Part shown: in pieces, positions 5,651 through 14,428 of the stretch
Layout: each line of letters opens with the position of its first letter
Position numbering within the stretch: position 1 is the stretch's first letter
Assembly: GCA_020217115.1 (NCBI GenBank)
Contig: JAIWOA010000093.1
Location: 1-16,774, forward strand
Direction: 5' to 3'
Source of the DNA: Calditerrivibrio sp.
Lineage (GTDB): Bacteria > Chrysiogenota > Deferribacteres > Deferribacterales > Calditerrivibrionaceae
DNA: 16,774 bases
The notes under the pieces: generated by a model
Seen by the model: the letters and a program-made list of their open reading frames with translations, nothing else
Told to the model about the DNA's origin: nothing
Database searches by the model: none
Translations under genes and position numbers: made by a program

Positions 5651-8412
5651 TTTTTCTCCTCCTCTTCTTTAATCTCTTCAATCTGTTTGGCTTCTGACTG
5701 ATTTGTTGATGCCAGAAATGCTGCCACAATAAGTCTCTCAGGATCAAAAATCTTTTCTTTTTCACCTTTTTCATTTATTTTTTCATATACACAGATCTCT
5801 TTCATTATTTTTGCAATATTTGAAGTGTCAAGTTCACTACCCTTTTCAGAACGGCTGAGTTGTTTTTCAAGGAATTTCTGAAGGATTTCATCATTTTCAG
5901 TCTTCAGAATTGCCTCAATGCCATCTCTGAATTTTTCAAGACGGTAGATGAGTGATGTTGAAACAGAGAGGGAGTCGGTTGTTTTTATCGCATTGCTAAA
6001 TTTCTTAAAAGCTTCCCATTTTTCATTATCATCCCATTTTGCATAAAAAATCCTGTCTCCGCCAGCTCTTTTCCTTAGCTTTATTGCACAGGCATTTCTA
6101 TTACAAATTCTCTTAGCTACATTATCAAGGAGATTATGGGCATCAAGGATCATCTGGGAGAGGGGCTCTTTAAAGTGACAGATCAAAATTCCAGCAGAAA
6201 TCGATATCCCCTCACTTTTACCAAGCCCAACTGACAATTTCCCAGCACGATTCTTTGCAATTTCTGAAACTACTTCTGATTTTCCATCAACCCCAATAGA
6301 ACGGAATGAATGGGTATAGTAGTTTTTTATCTCCTTTGCAGCTTCAAGTACATTTTGTATTGGTAAAACAGCTGCAACATCATCTCCCCCAGCATAAATC
6401 AATTTTCCACCATATTTCTCAATTATTGGGACAACACCGTAAATGGCAAAATCACCAAGAGATTCAGAAATGGATGCATGGACGGAAGGGATCATATTTC
6501 TTACTTTTTCTTTAAGTAGTTTTTTCCAACCATCGATTATTTCCTTTGGGAATTTATTGTTCCCCTCGATTTTTTCTTTTATTTTTGGGTGCATGATAGA
6601 AGACCATGTAGCTCCAATTGTTTTTCCATTTATTAGATCACCCATTTTATCCCCATCCATGATGAGGATTGCGTAATATTTATCTTTGTTTTTAACCTCT
6701 TTGACCTCTTCGCCCGCATATAGTTTTTTTGCGATCTCTCTGATCTTCTTGTTTTTGTTTCTTTTTGAGAAATCGTAGAGAGCAATTTCGGGTGTACTGG
6801 GAAAAGTTTCACTTTTCTTAAAAACCGAATATAGAAGAGAGTCTTTGTTTGATTCATCTGCCATAACCAATGGCAAAAATCTCTTTACGGTACAGATTGC
6901 ACAAAGTCTCTCATTTGGCTTGGTATCTGCCTCATATGCTTCATCTCTAATCTTACTCCAGACAGCTTTTATATGCTTTGAATATTCCGATCCTCTTTTA
7001 TCCCTGCAGTCCTCTGTATGTAATACCTCAAATTCTCCACAAAGATGGCATTTTTCACCAGGTTCTTCCCTCATTGGAACCTTTCTTGATGCTTTTTGTG
7101 AAGCAAGAAGTGTTTGAACTAGTGAATGGGAAATACCATAAAGGGAAGGATCTCTCGCATCATTATGATATAAAATTTGACTCATCTTTTTAAAACACTC
7201 TTCTGTTTCAAGCTCTTTTTCTATTGCCGATTTTTCAAATAGCTCTTTAAGTTCACCTTTGTCTGCAATGTCGATAAGCTTCACTGAAGCAAATTTGAAT
7301 TCCCAAAAGTTGGAAGTTTCTCTTTCCCAAAGATTTTTGTAATAGTCTGATTTTTCATCAATGAGAAACTTCTTTTCTGTAAAGGTTCTCACTTTTTCAC
7401 AAATAGTTAACCATTCTTTTCTGATATGTTCCTCTATTGAAATTCTAATTTCTTCTGCTCTGTTTTTAGGTGTTAAAAATACAAATTTATTTGGGAATGT
7501 TGCCACCCCTTTTGGATGATTTTTCCAAAGATTTACTCCCATTAAACTAAATCTCTTTTTTAAATATTCTGTTATAAGGGGTTGATCCATCATAGATGGA
7601 TATAGTATGTGATCTGGTCCAAGATGCTCCATAACCCATCTTATCCCTTCAAAAGATAGATAACTAAGCATAATGGAACTACTCCAGTAATCTCGCAATT
7701 TTCTCGATTTACTTATAAATTCCTGCACTGGTGTAATGGAAAAGACAGAGATGGCAATGTTCTCTCTTCTGATTTTTTGAAAATCTTTACCAATTTGTGT
7801 TGTTGCAAAATCCATGCAGCTATTAAATGCTGAAACAAGCTGACAGTGGTTCCATATTGAGTGATCCGGGAAACGGGAATCAGCAGGAAGTCTGTGCCAG
7901 AGTTGTCCAAGATGAGAATTTTCATTTTCAGCAAGTTTAAATCTTAAAACAAGATGTAGATAGAAAAATCTGGCAATTGCAAAATCATCAGGCTTTCCTG
8001 CAAAAGAATCTGAAATACCTCCTTCTCCCACCTTGGTTCCTATATAATTTTTTAGGTTTTCTTTGAGTTCTTCAATTATATTTTCAGGAGTCACACTTTT
8101 GGGAATATCAAAACGAAGAGGCTGTTCTGCCCCTGTAGGGTGTGTTATCAATGGAAATTCAGCAAAATTTACAGCTCCACTTTTTGATTCATCATTATGA
8201 AATCCCGGTAAAGTGGCTCTTTCAATACTACTGGCAATGATATCCGCATCTTGCCAGAAATTGATATTTTCCAACTGCTCTCCGAGGATTTCAAGGAGTT
8301 CGGAAGCCCTTCTTTCATGCTCAGAAATTTTGAACACTTTATCAAAGGGATCATGGAGATATGCCTGAAGTTTTCGATTCCAATACGTTGTATCAGGTTT
8401 TGTAAATTTCAT
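5647..8412 (-). CDS. cmr2: Cas10/Cmr2, large subunit with HD nuclease and cyclase palm domain
   Basis: This 921-residue protein is the signature subunit. The N-terminal HD domain shows LQAYLHDPFDKVFKISEHE with H20-D21, followed by DADIIASSIER. A zinc-binding region has C455-X2-C458 and C504-X2-C507. The first palm region includes AILIMDGDKMGDLI, and the second palm carries GGDD at residues 675-678 (IYAGGDDVAAVLP). In type III systems, target RNA binding makes the palm convert ATP into cyclic oligoadenylate and activates HD cutting of ssDNA. Both active sites look intact here, so signalling to the downstream Csx1 is expected. The start overlaps the cmr1 stop as ATGA. The C-terminus ends in a Glu/Lys-rich tail that encodes the ribosome site of cmr3. 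It is not the same gene as the partial Cas10 at 1-395. Confidence 0.96.
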   Translation of the reverse strand: MKFTKPDTTYWNRKLQAYLHDPFDKVFKISEHERRASELLEILGEQLENINFWQDADIIASSIERATLPGFHNDESKSGAVNFAEFPLITHPTGAEQPLRFDIPKSVTPENIIEELKENLKNYIGTKVGEGGISDSFAGKPDDFAIARFFYLHLVLRFKLAENENSHLGQLWHRLPADSRFPDHSIWNHCQLVSAFNSCMDFATTQIGKDFQKIRRENIAISVFSITPVQEFISKSRKLRDYWSSSIMLSYLSFEGIRWVMEHLGPDHILYPSMMDQPLITEYLKKRFSLMGVNLWKNHPKGVATFPNKFVFLTPKNRAEEIRISIEEHIRKEWLTICEKVRTFTEKKFLIDEKSDYYKNLWERETSNFWEFKFASVKLIDIADKGELKELFEKSAIEKELETEECFKKMSQILYHNDARDPSLYGISHSLVQTLLASQKASRKVPMREEPGEKCHLCGEFEVLHTEDCRDKRGSEYSKHIKAVWSKIRDEAYEADTKPNERLCAICTVKRFLPLVMADESNKDSLLYSVFKKSETFPSTPEIALYDFSKRNKNKKIREIAKKLYAGEEVKEVKNKDKYYAILIMDGDKMGDLINGKTIGATWSSIMHPKIKEKIEGNNKFPKEIIDGWKKLLKEKVRNMIPSVHASISESLGDFAIYGVVPIIEKYGGKLIYAGGDDVAAVLPIQNVLEAAKEIKNYYTHSFRSIGVDGKSEVVSEIAKNRAGKLSVGLGKSEGISISAGILICHFKEPLSQMILDAHNLLDNVAKRICNRNACAIKLRKRAGGDRIFYAKWDDNEKWEAFKKFSNAIKTTDSLSVSTSLIYRLEKFRDGIEAILKTENDEILQKFLEKQLSRSEKGSELDTSNIAKIMKEICVYEKINEKGEKEKIFDPERLIVAAFLASTNQSEAKQIEEIKEEEEKK

Positions 8413-9386
8413 TTAGCACCTCTTGTTGACAGAATTTTTTTAATCATATTATCGTTAACATCTTCATATTCTTTCATTTTAGATTTTATATAATAATTGT
8501 AGGGTAAGAATAGGATCTGCCCCTTAAATTTATTGTTTTCAGTTTTTTTTACATGGAGAAAGTATGTTTTGGGATGTCTACCTTCTTCTATATCCTTTGG
8601 TATTTTTTCCCCTTTTGCCACTATAGGCATTGCAATCAAGGATCTTCTCTCATATTGATGTTTTTTCTCTAAGGCTAATCGTGCTTCTCTATAAATCAGA
8701 CCTATATCAGATAGGGCATCTTGCCAAGTATCTCTCTCTGAAAAATTATCAAAAAGTTTTGAAGCTCTGGAAAATGATGTAAAACTATTTAGATCTTTTT
8801 TTTCAAAATCAGATAATGAAAAAGTTTTTTTTATATCTTTGCAAAAAAGTGAACCAAAACCATTTCTCGATTTTGCACCAATACCACCAAAAAGAATCAT
8901 AGCTTCAAAAGCCTTTAAGATCTGTTCTTCAAATTCAGAAGGGAATCTTAACGAAATATTGAATTTTTCTCCGGGATTTATAAATGCTTTCCTGTAAACA
9001 TTATTATACTTATAGAGTCCATAAGCGAGGTAATCAAGAATTCTTAAGGTGATGGGACCGTTCATTTTTGAGCTGTTAACGGAATAGGTCTTTCCACCTT
9101 TTAGGTTATTACATTTTTCATTTACCAATTGGGGAAAAACAGAAATTAAAAGGCTTGATTTTTTCTCTGTATTCCCAAATATTTCAGATTCTTTTTTGCG
9201 CATCGCTTCAATGTTATCACTACCGTAAATCGCCCTCCACCAGAACCTTATTGCTGCTTTAAATGGAGCTGTTCTAATTTCTGCTTTTTTTGGATCTGCT
9301 CCCCCCAAAAAGAGAGGTGTAACAACTTCTAATTCATAGTCCCTTTTGTGGATACCCTTGAATCTTGAAATGTTAATCTCCATCAT
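8409..9386 (-). CDS. cmr1: Type III-B RAMP protein Cmr1
   Basis: This 325-residue protein is the first gene of the Cmr operon. The N-terminus has the Cmr1 signature YELEVVTPLFLGGADP, AEIRTAPFKAAIRFWWRAIYG and a Gly-rich GGIGAKSRNGFGS loop near residue 165. Cmr1 caps the head of the complex near the 3' end of the crRNA and takes part in target RNA capture. The sequence starts ATGATG. AGGAGG (9389-9394) is 2 nt from the first ATG and 5 nt from the second (9381-9383), so the second Met is the likelier start; the difference is one residue. The length is somewhat short compared with archaeal Cmr1 but the core motifs are complete. Confidence 0.92.
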   Translation of the reverse strand: MMEINISRFKGIHKRDYELEVVTPLFLGGADPKKAEIRTAPFKAAIRFWWRAIYGSDNIEAMRKKESEIFGNTEKKSSLLISVFPQLVNEKCNNLKGGKTYSVNSSKMNGPITLRILDYLAYGLYKYNNVYRKAFINPGEKFNISLRFPSEFEEQILKAFEAMILFGGIGAKSRNGFGSLFCKDIKKTFSLSDFEKKDLNSFTSFSRASKLFDNFSERDTWQDALSDIGLIYREARLALEKKHQYERRSLIAMPIVAKGEKIPKDIEEGRHPKTYFLHVKKTENNKFKGQILFLPYNYYIKSKMKEYEDVNDNMIKKILSTRGAK

Positions 9387-9439
9387 TTCCTCCTGACATT
9401 AGAAAAGTTATACTATTATTTATAAGAAATTGTTTATAT

Positions 9440-9477
9440 GGGGGGGGTATTTTTATTATTGATCTCCCCCTTCCCCC
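9440..9477 (-). other. G8/C5 tract pair in the Cmr leader, potential hairpin
   Basis: Plus-strand G8 at 9440-9447 faces two C5 blocks at 9466-9470 and 9473-9477. In the minus-strand transcript the two G5 blocks come first and C8 follows after about 18 nt, so a G-C stem can form in the untranslated leader of cmr1. The stem would lie about 55-90 nt before the start codon. No uridine run follows, so it is not a typical terminator. The C8 homopolymer is also prone to length change. Function is unknown. Confidence 0.4.
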
Positions 9478-9501
9478 TTCTAAATTTTAAAATATAGTTA
9501 C

Positions 9502-9531
9502 CTTATATCTGTTAATACAATTTATTATCAA
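9502..9531 (-). promoter_or_regulatory. Candidate sigma-70 promoter of the Cmr operon
   Basis: On the minus strand TTGATA (9526-9531) and TATAAG (9502-9507) are separated by 18 nt, each matching 5 of 6 consensus positions. Transcription would start near 9495, leaving a leader of about 110 nt before cmr1 that contains the G/C tracts. The upstream gene ends at 9608 on the same strand with no convincing terminator, so read-through is also possible. This is motif-based inference. Confidence 0.5.
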
Positions 9532-9607
9532 AAAATCTGACAAAATATTATTATTATTTTAGCAAACTTTTTTAAAATATCAAATTTTGATGGGAAAAAA
9601 TTATTAA

Positions 9608-12600
9608 TTACTGTCTGTAGAAGGTTAGTTTCTCTTCAGGAACAGGTTTGGAGAAGAGGTATCCTTGAACCATGTCACAACCAAGTTGTTGTAAAATTTT
9701 TAATTGTGCAGAACTTTCAACCCCTTCTGCAACGGTTTTAAAATGGAATCTTCTGCTCAGATCTATAATTGCTGCTACAAAATCTTTATTTTTTTCTGAT
9801 TTCTCCATATCCCTTACGAAGGACATATCTATCTTTACTATATCTGCTGGAAGATCCTTCATTCGGGATAGGGAAGAATAGCCAGTCCCAAAATCGTCAA
9901 TTGAAATATTTACTCCAGTCTTTAGTTTTATGCTCCTTATCTCATCATTATAGTTTTCGATGGCATTGTTTATCTCTCTTTCTGTAATCTCTATTGTGAG
10001 ATATCTTCCTATATCTATAGGTATAGATAAGAAGGAAGGATTGATGATAGTCTTATTTATAAGCTTTGCAGAGATATTGATTGAAATATTTATACGATAT
10101 TTCTCTATGAAGCTGATAGCCTTTTTTATTAACCATTGTTCAAACTCTTCAAGATAGATTGAATTTTCAAGGTAATCTATAAATCTATTCGGTGTAAGGA
10201 TATTGTTTTGATAATCTTTTAACCTGATGAGGGCTTCTACACCAGCTAATTCCATATTATTACAGTAATAATATGGTTGGTAGTAGAGGATATACCTGTC
10301 CTCTTTTGTTGCATTCATAAGTAGCCTATCTGTGTAAAAATAGTCTATAGCGGTATTTTCAAGCTTAGGATTGTAAAATTCAATGCGACCTTCACCTAGT
10401 TTCTTTGCTTTTCCAAGGGCAAGTCTTGCTTTTTCTATAAGATTTGAGATATTTTCGTCATCTTCAGGGTATATTGATATTCCCATATTGATATTCACCT
10501 TTATTTTTATCCCTTCAATGTCAAATTCATCTTTAAAAAGATTCTTTATCTTTTCTACTATTCTAAACATATTATCCTTTCTCTTTATATCAACGCAGAA
10601 GATGCCAAAGTCATCTCCTCCAATTCTACCAACTATGTCTGAACTTCGAAGGATTTTCTTGAGGCTACTACCTACTGTTTTTAGAAGCCTGTCACCGATT
10701 TCTACTCCAAAAAGGTTGTTTATATACCCCATATTGAAAATATCAATAATTACAATACCAAAAATTTTATTATCAAACTCCCTTAACTCTATAATTTTTG
10801 AAGCATGTAATTTGAATCCTGCATAATTGTAGGTGTTGGAGACGATATCTGTATATTTTAATGATTCTACCTGACCTTTTAAAACTATCTCATTTGTGAT
10901 ATCCTTTGCATTACTAACAAACTTTGTAATTTTACCATTTTCTGTAACAGGAATTATAATTATTTCGAGGTAAACTATGCCACCATCCTTTTTTCTGTTA
11001 ACTATTATGTTTTCAAAATATCTCCCTGATAGTAAGGTTTCCCATAAGTTTTTGTAATATTCCTCATCATGGTATCCGGATTTGAAGATATCTGTTTTTT
11101 TACCTATTAGCTCTTTTCTTGAAAAACCACTTATTTTACATACAGCTTCATTGACATATTCTATTTTCCCATTACTGTCAGTAATTACAAACCAGTCTTT
11201 TGATTTTTCTATGGCACTAAAAAATGTCCTTGCCTCCTTCTCTTTTTCTATCTTTGATATGGCAAAGGATATGTCATTCATAAGCTCTTCAAGTACAATA
11301 AGAACATCTTCTTGAAAGAAATCGATCTGATCTGAATATATATTTATCGTGGCATACACTTTATCATCTTTAAAAACTGGTATAGAGCATGAAGACATAA
11401 GGTTATTCGATATTTTTGCATTTTTGTATAAAAATTCGGAATTAAGTTTTGTGCTATCGGAATTTATCAATATTTTCCCTTCATAAAAGGCCCTAATTGA
11501 TAGGTAACAGGAAGATAAAGTATCCTCTTCTTCAAGAAATTTTTTGATACATTCTTTATAGTTATTGCTGTTGCCATATTCATAGTTTAAAGTAAGGCGA
11601 TTTGAGCTGACATCCATTAGCCCAATCCACGCAAATTTGAAACCAGATTTTTCCACTAATAGTTTACATACGTTGGAAAATACCTCATCTTCAGAAGAAC
11701 CAGTGATAATTATATGGTTTATCTCCTTTAGTGTCATAAACATATTTTCGAGTATCTTTCTTCTTGTTATATCTATGAGCATTGCAGCCTTTGATTCTAC
11801 ACCGTTGAATATGACTTTTGTATTATAAAGTAAAACCTTGGAAATAGATCCATTTTTTCTATGCAGGTCTACTTCTTTATAAACTGTATCATCAAATAGT
11901 TTTATATCACCAGATTTATCTTGATAGGATATTAATTCGTATATAGCTTTTTCTAAAAGCTCACTTTCAGTGTAACCTGTAATATCTTTGATATATCCAT
12001 TTATATATTTTATTTTTTCATCATGTATGATTACTCCAACGTTTGGTGCGCTGTTAAGAACATTTGATAGACTCTTAAAATTTCTGTAGTCAAAGACTTT
12101 GCCGCCAAGTTCCGAAAAACGGGATAGGAAATACAATTCATAGCCAACAGGAACAATCTTGTCTGTATGTAATGATGACAATATATTCTTACCCGCAGGG
12201 TTTTTGTGCATATTTAATAAAACTTCTATTATTTTTCCCCTATATCTCTCTTCAATCTCTGGGTTTAAGAGAAAAGCATGGAAAATCCCCATACTGAATT
12301 CGAGAAGTATATCGTACTGATTCTGAATATCCTCTGGTAGCCTTGAAAAGGAATCTTTCCTCGTTATGCCAAAATCAAGTTCCCCTGAGAGAACCTTCTG
12401 GAGAATATCGTTTAGATTTGCTTCATTGCAAAATTCAATTTCATTTGAATCTATCCCTATCTTTTCTAATTCAAGAATAGTGGATAGTATCACCTGTAGT
12501 GGAACAATCCCTACTTTATAGGCTTTCTTATTTCTCTGAAAACCTTTCTTTGCCACATAATATACTACGTCCCAATTGTTTTCAAATCTGCCTATGGGGA

Positions 12601-12811
12601 TGTAACCTTTTTCTATAAGAGATAAAGTTATCTCTGGATTTTCAAATACAATGTCATATTCATTGTTGTCAAATAATTTTTTTTCCTCTAAAAATGAGGA
12701 AAAGGTGACAAGCTCCGATGTTTCTCCTAATTGTTCAGAAAAATATTTATTAAAATCATGCCAGATTTGAAGATCTTCATTCGTATGGTGGAAACATATG
12801 GCAAACTTCAA
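9608..12811 (-). CDS. Multi-sensor c-di-GMP protein: PhnD-like, PAS, GAF, PAS, GGDEF and EAL
   Basis: This 1067-residue protein appears cytosolic, with no signal peptide and no membrane helix. Residues 1-235 resemble a phosphonate-type (PhnD-like) substrate-binding domain. A PAS domain (about 245-355), a GAF domain (about 360-525) and a second PAS (about 528-645) follow. The GGDEF domain reads GGDDF at 731-735 and has an RxxD inhibitory site (RSSD, 722-725). It lacks the usual LTGLxNR entry motif (YTDIVSNTYN instead), so cyclase activity is doubtful. The EAL domain has E859-A-L, NISA, EITE, DDFGTGYSS, KID, AEGVE and QGYLFSKP, a full catalytic set, so c-di-GMP phosphodiesterase activity is likely. 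Translation begins at TTG 12809-12811. It is the only NTG codon between the upstream in-frame stop and the domain start, with AAGGGA about 10 nt upstream. It ends 221 nt before cmr1, and no functional link to CRISPR is evident. Confidence 0.88.
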   Translation of the reverse strand: MKFAICFHHTNEDLQIWHDFNKYFSEQLGETSELVTFSSFLEEKKLFDNNEYDIVFENPEITLSLIEKGYIPIGRFENNWDVVYYVAKKGFQRNKKAYKVGIVPLQVILSTILELEKIGIDSNEIEFCNEANLNDILQKVLSGELDFGITRKDSFSRLPEDIQNQYDILLEFSMGIFHAFLLNPEIEERYRGKIIEVLLNMHKNPAGKNILSSLHTDKIVPVGYELYFLSRFSELGGKVFDYRNFKSLSNVLNSAPNVGVIIHDEKIKYINGYIKDITGYTESELLEKAIYELISYQDKSGDIKLFDDTVYKEVDLHRKNGSISKVLLYNTKVIFNGVESKAAMLIDITRRKILENMFMTLKEINHIIITGSSEDEVFSNVCKLLVEKSGFKFAWIGLMDVSSNRLTLNYEYGNSNNYKECIKKFLEEEDTLSSCYLSIRAFYEGKILINSDSTKLNSEFLYKNAKISNNLMSSCSIPVFKDDKVYATINIYSDQIDFFQEDVLIVLEELMNDISFAISKIEKEKEARTFFSAIEKSKDWFVITDSNGKIEYVNEAVCKISGFSRKELIGKKTDIFKSGYHDEEYYKNLWETLLSGRYFENIIVNRKKDGGIVYLEIIIIPVTENGKITKFVSNAKDITNEIVLKGQVESLKYTDIVSNTYNYAGFKLHASKIIELREFDNKIFGIVIIDIFNMGYINNLFGVEIGDRLLKTVGSSLKKILRSSDIVGRIGGDDFGIFCVDIKRKDNMFRIVEKIKNLFKDEFDIEGIKIKVNINMGISIYPEDDENISNLIEKARLALGKAKKLGEGRIEFYNPKLENTAIDYFYTDRLLMNATKEDRYILYYQPYYYCNNMELAGVEALIRLKDYQNNILTPNRFIDYLENSIYLEEFEQWLIKKAISFIEKYRINISINISAKLINKTIINPSFLSIPIDIGRYLTIEITEREINNAIENYNDEIRSIKLKTGVNISIDDFGTGYSSLSRMKDLPADIVKIDMSFVRDMEKSEKNKDFVAAIIDLSRRFHFKTVAEGVESSAQLKILQQLGCDMVQGYLFSKPVPEEKLTFYRQ

Positions 12812-12844
12812 TTTCGAGTCCCTTATTATAGTTTTTCATTTTTT

Positions 12845-12872
12845 ATTATAAAGGAAAAGTTTCTTTTGTAAA
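12845..12872 (-). promoter_or_regulatory. Strong sigma-70 type promoter for the GGDEF-EAL gene
   Basis: On the minus strand TTTACA (12867-12872) and a perfect TATAAT (12845-12850) are separated by 16 nt. Transcription would begin near 12838, only about 27 nt before the TTG start. This places the gene under housekeeping control, diverging from the sigma-54 promoter of amtB. Confidence 0.65.
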
Positions 12873-12944
12873 TAAAATTTCTTTAAAAACGAGATTTTGA
12901 TGATGGATATTTTCTATTAAAAGCTGGATAATCAATGGTACAAG

Positions 12945-12987
12945 TTTTAATCAAATAATTTATTGATTGATTATATTTTAATCAAAT
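12945..12987. repeat. Repeated TTGATTA/TAATCAA operator-like elements upstream of amtB
   Basis: TTTTAATCAAAT occurs twice, at 12945-12956 and 12976-12987, 31 bp apart, or about three helical turns. Between them TTGATTA at 12967-12973 forms a 7-bp inverted repeat with TAATCAA at 12979-12985, spaced by 5 nt. The cluster lies about 65-105 bp upstream of the predicted sigma-54 start of amtB. That is the usual distance for an enhancer-binding activator of the NtrC type, although the sequence is not the enterobacterial NtrC consensus. It could instead control the divergent GGDEF-EAL gene. Motif inference only. Confidence 0.5.
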
Positions 12988-13023
12988 TAGTGTCTAACTT
13001 AAGGATATAAGACAGAAAGATCA

Positions 13024-13039
13024 TGGCATCTTTGTTGCT
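13024..13039 (+). promoter_or_regulatory. Sigma-54 (RpoN) -24/-12 promoter of amtB
   Basis: TGGCATCTTTGTTGCT matches the -24/-12 consensus TGGCAC-N5-TTGC at all but one position. The invariant GG (13025-13026) and GC (13037-13038) have exactly 10 nt between them. Transcription should begin near 13050, about 18 nt before the amtB ATG. Sigma-54 control is typical for nitrogen-scavenging genes and fits the ammonium transporter that follows. Confidence 0.8.
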
Positions 13040-13068
13040 CATCTTTTCTTAACATATAGGAGGTTTAA

Positions 13069-14352
13069 ATGAAAAAGATATTTTTATTTGTGATGTTTAC
13101 TTTTTTATCTGCTTATACTTTTGCAGCTGAAGCTTCCAAAATTAATGCCGGCGATACTGCATGGGTTATTGTAGCTACAGCTCTTGTAATGTTGATGACT
13201 CCAGCAGGTCTTGCTCTTTTTTATGGTGGTATGACGAGGACAAAAAATATCCTTAACACTATTGGGATGAGTTTTATGTCCTATGCAGTTGCCTCAATTT
13301 TATGGATAGTTTTTTTGTTTAGTTTATCCTTTGGTGAAGATATTGGTGGCGTTATTGGGAATCTAAAATATTTTCTATTTAACAATATTGGTGTCTCAGA
13401 TTTACAAGGAACAATACCAAAATCCCTTTTCGCAGTATTTCAAATGACCTTTGCTGGAATTACTGTAGCTCTTATAAGTGGTTCAGTTGTGGAAAGAATA
13501 ACCTTTAAGTTCTGGATGATTTTTTCTGTTTTATGGCTAACATTTGTGTATGCTCCTGTAGCTCACTGGGTTTGGGGTGGAGGATTCATAGGTTCGATGG
13601 GGGCACTTGATTTTGCTGGTGGCACAGTTGTTCATATAAATGCAGGTGTGACAGGATTAGTTTTGGCTCTTCTGGCAGGAAAAAGAAGAGATTATGGTAA
13701 AACAGCTATCATACCGTCATCTATTGTTCTGACTGTTCTGGGAGCCGTATTGCTTTGGTTTGGTTGGTTTGGATTTAATGCTGGTAGTCAGCTTGCGGCA
13801 GATGGAATTGCGGCAAATGCATTTTTGGTAACAAATACTTCAGCATCTGTTGGTGCTGTTACATGGATAGTTATTGAATGGATAGTTTTGAAAAAGCCAA
13901 CTATTCTGGGTTCTGCCTCTGGTGCGGTTGCAGGGCTTGTGGCAATTACCCCAGCAGCTGGATTTGTTTCTGCTTCTTCATCTATGATTTTTGGATTTTT
14001 GGCAGGAATACTCGGCTTTGTAGGTGTTTTTATTATAAAAAGTAGATTCAAATATGATGACTCCCTTGATGCATTTGGGGTTCATGGATTATGTGGTATT
14101 TTAGGAGCAATGCTTACCGGTTTATTCGCAGATCCATCTGTTAATGAAATTGGTAAGGGGTTGCTGTATGGAAATTCAAAACAGTTGTATATTCAGTTTG
14201 TTTCTGTAGTTGTTACAATTGTATATTCTGGAATTGTTTCGATAATTCTATTTTATATAACAAAGATATTTGCTGCTGTGAGGGTTGATGATGAGTCTGA
14301 GCAAAAGGGTCTCGACGAAGTAGAGCATGGAGAAAGAGGGTTTAATATATAA
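13069..14352 (+). CDS. amtB: Ammonium transporter AmtB
   Basis: This 427-residue inner-membrane channel conducts ammonium/ammonia. The N-terminus is a cleavable-type signal (basic MKK, hydrophobic core, cleavage probably near TFA-A), as in other Amt proteins, followed by about 11 membrane segments. Family motifs are AGLALFYGGM, FQMTFAGITVALISGSVVERI, AHWVWGGGF and DxFGVHGLCG. The twin pore histidines are H189 (VVHINAG) and H339 (VHGLCG). Their 150-residue spacing equals that of E. coli H168/H318. The C-terminal tail ends GLDEVEHGERGFNI, the conserved cytoplasmic segment that contacts PII/GlnK. AGGAGG lies 5 nt before the ATG. It is the only plus-strand gene here, driven by a sigma-54 promoter and closed by a hairpin just after the stop. 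No glnK or glnB gene follows it in the window. Confidence 0.96.
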   Translation: MKKIFLFVMFTFLSAYTFAAEASKINAGDTAWVIVATALVMLMTPAGLALFYGGMTRTKNILNTIGMSFMSYAVASILWIVFLFSLSFGEDIGGVIGNLKYFLFNNIGVSDLQGTIPKSLFAVFQMTFAGITVALISGSVVERITFKFWMIFSVLWLTFVYAPVAHWVWGGGFIGSMGALDFAGGTVVHINAGVTGLVLALLAGKRRDYGKTAIIPSSIVLTVLGAVLLWFGWFGFNAGSQLAADGIAANAFLVTNTSASVGAVTWIVIEWIVLKKPTILGSASGAVAGLVAITPAAGFVSASSSMIFGFLAGILGFVGVFIIKSRFKYDDSLDAFGVHGLCGILGAMLTGLFADPSVNEIGKGLLYGNSKQLYIQFVSVVVTIVYSGIVSIILFYITKIFAAVRVDDESEQKGLDEVEHGERGFNI

Positions 14353-14358
14353 ATAAAT

Positions 14359-14385
14359 TGGGACCTTTTTAGGGTCCCATTTATA
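14359..14385 (+). terminator. Rho-independent type terminator after amtB
   Basis: A 7-bp stem, TGGGACC (14359-14365) with GGTCCCA (14373-14379), encloses a 7-nt loop and is followed by a weak T-rich stretch TTTATAT. It starts 7 nt after the amtB stop, so amtB is probably monocistronic. The T tract is short, so termination may be partial. Confidence 0.7.
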
Positions 14386-14428
14386 TAGATTTTTATGCAA
14401 TTCTTAGATTCTGCTTACTATTTCTAAC

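Noticed and set aside
9579..9591. ATCAAATTTTGAT palindrome after the GGDEF-EAL stop, as a possible terminator
   Set aside because: It has AT-only pairing apart from two G-C pairs and no real loop, too weak to call in this AT-rich spacer.
5647..12811. Functional link between Cas10 cyclase signalling and the neighbouring c-di-GMP protein
   Set aside because: Both use related palm/GGDEF folds, but the genes have separate promoters and nothing in the sequence connects the two messengers.
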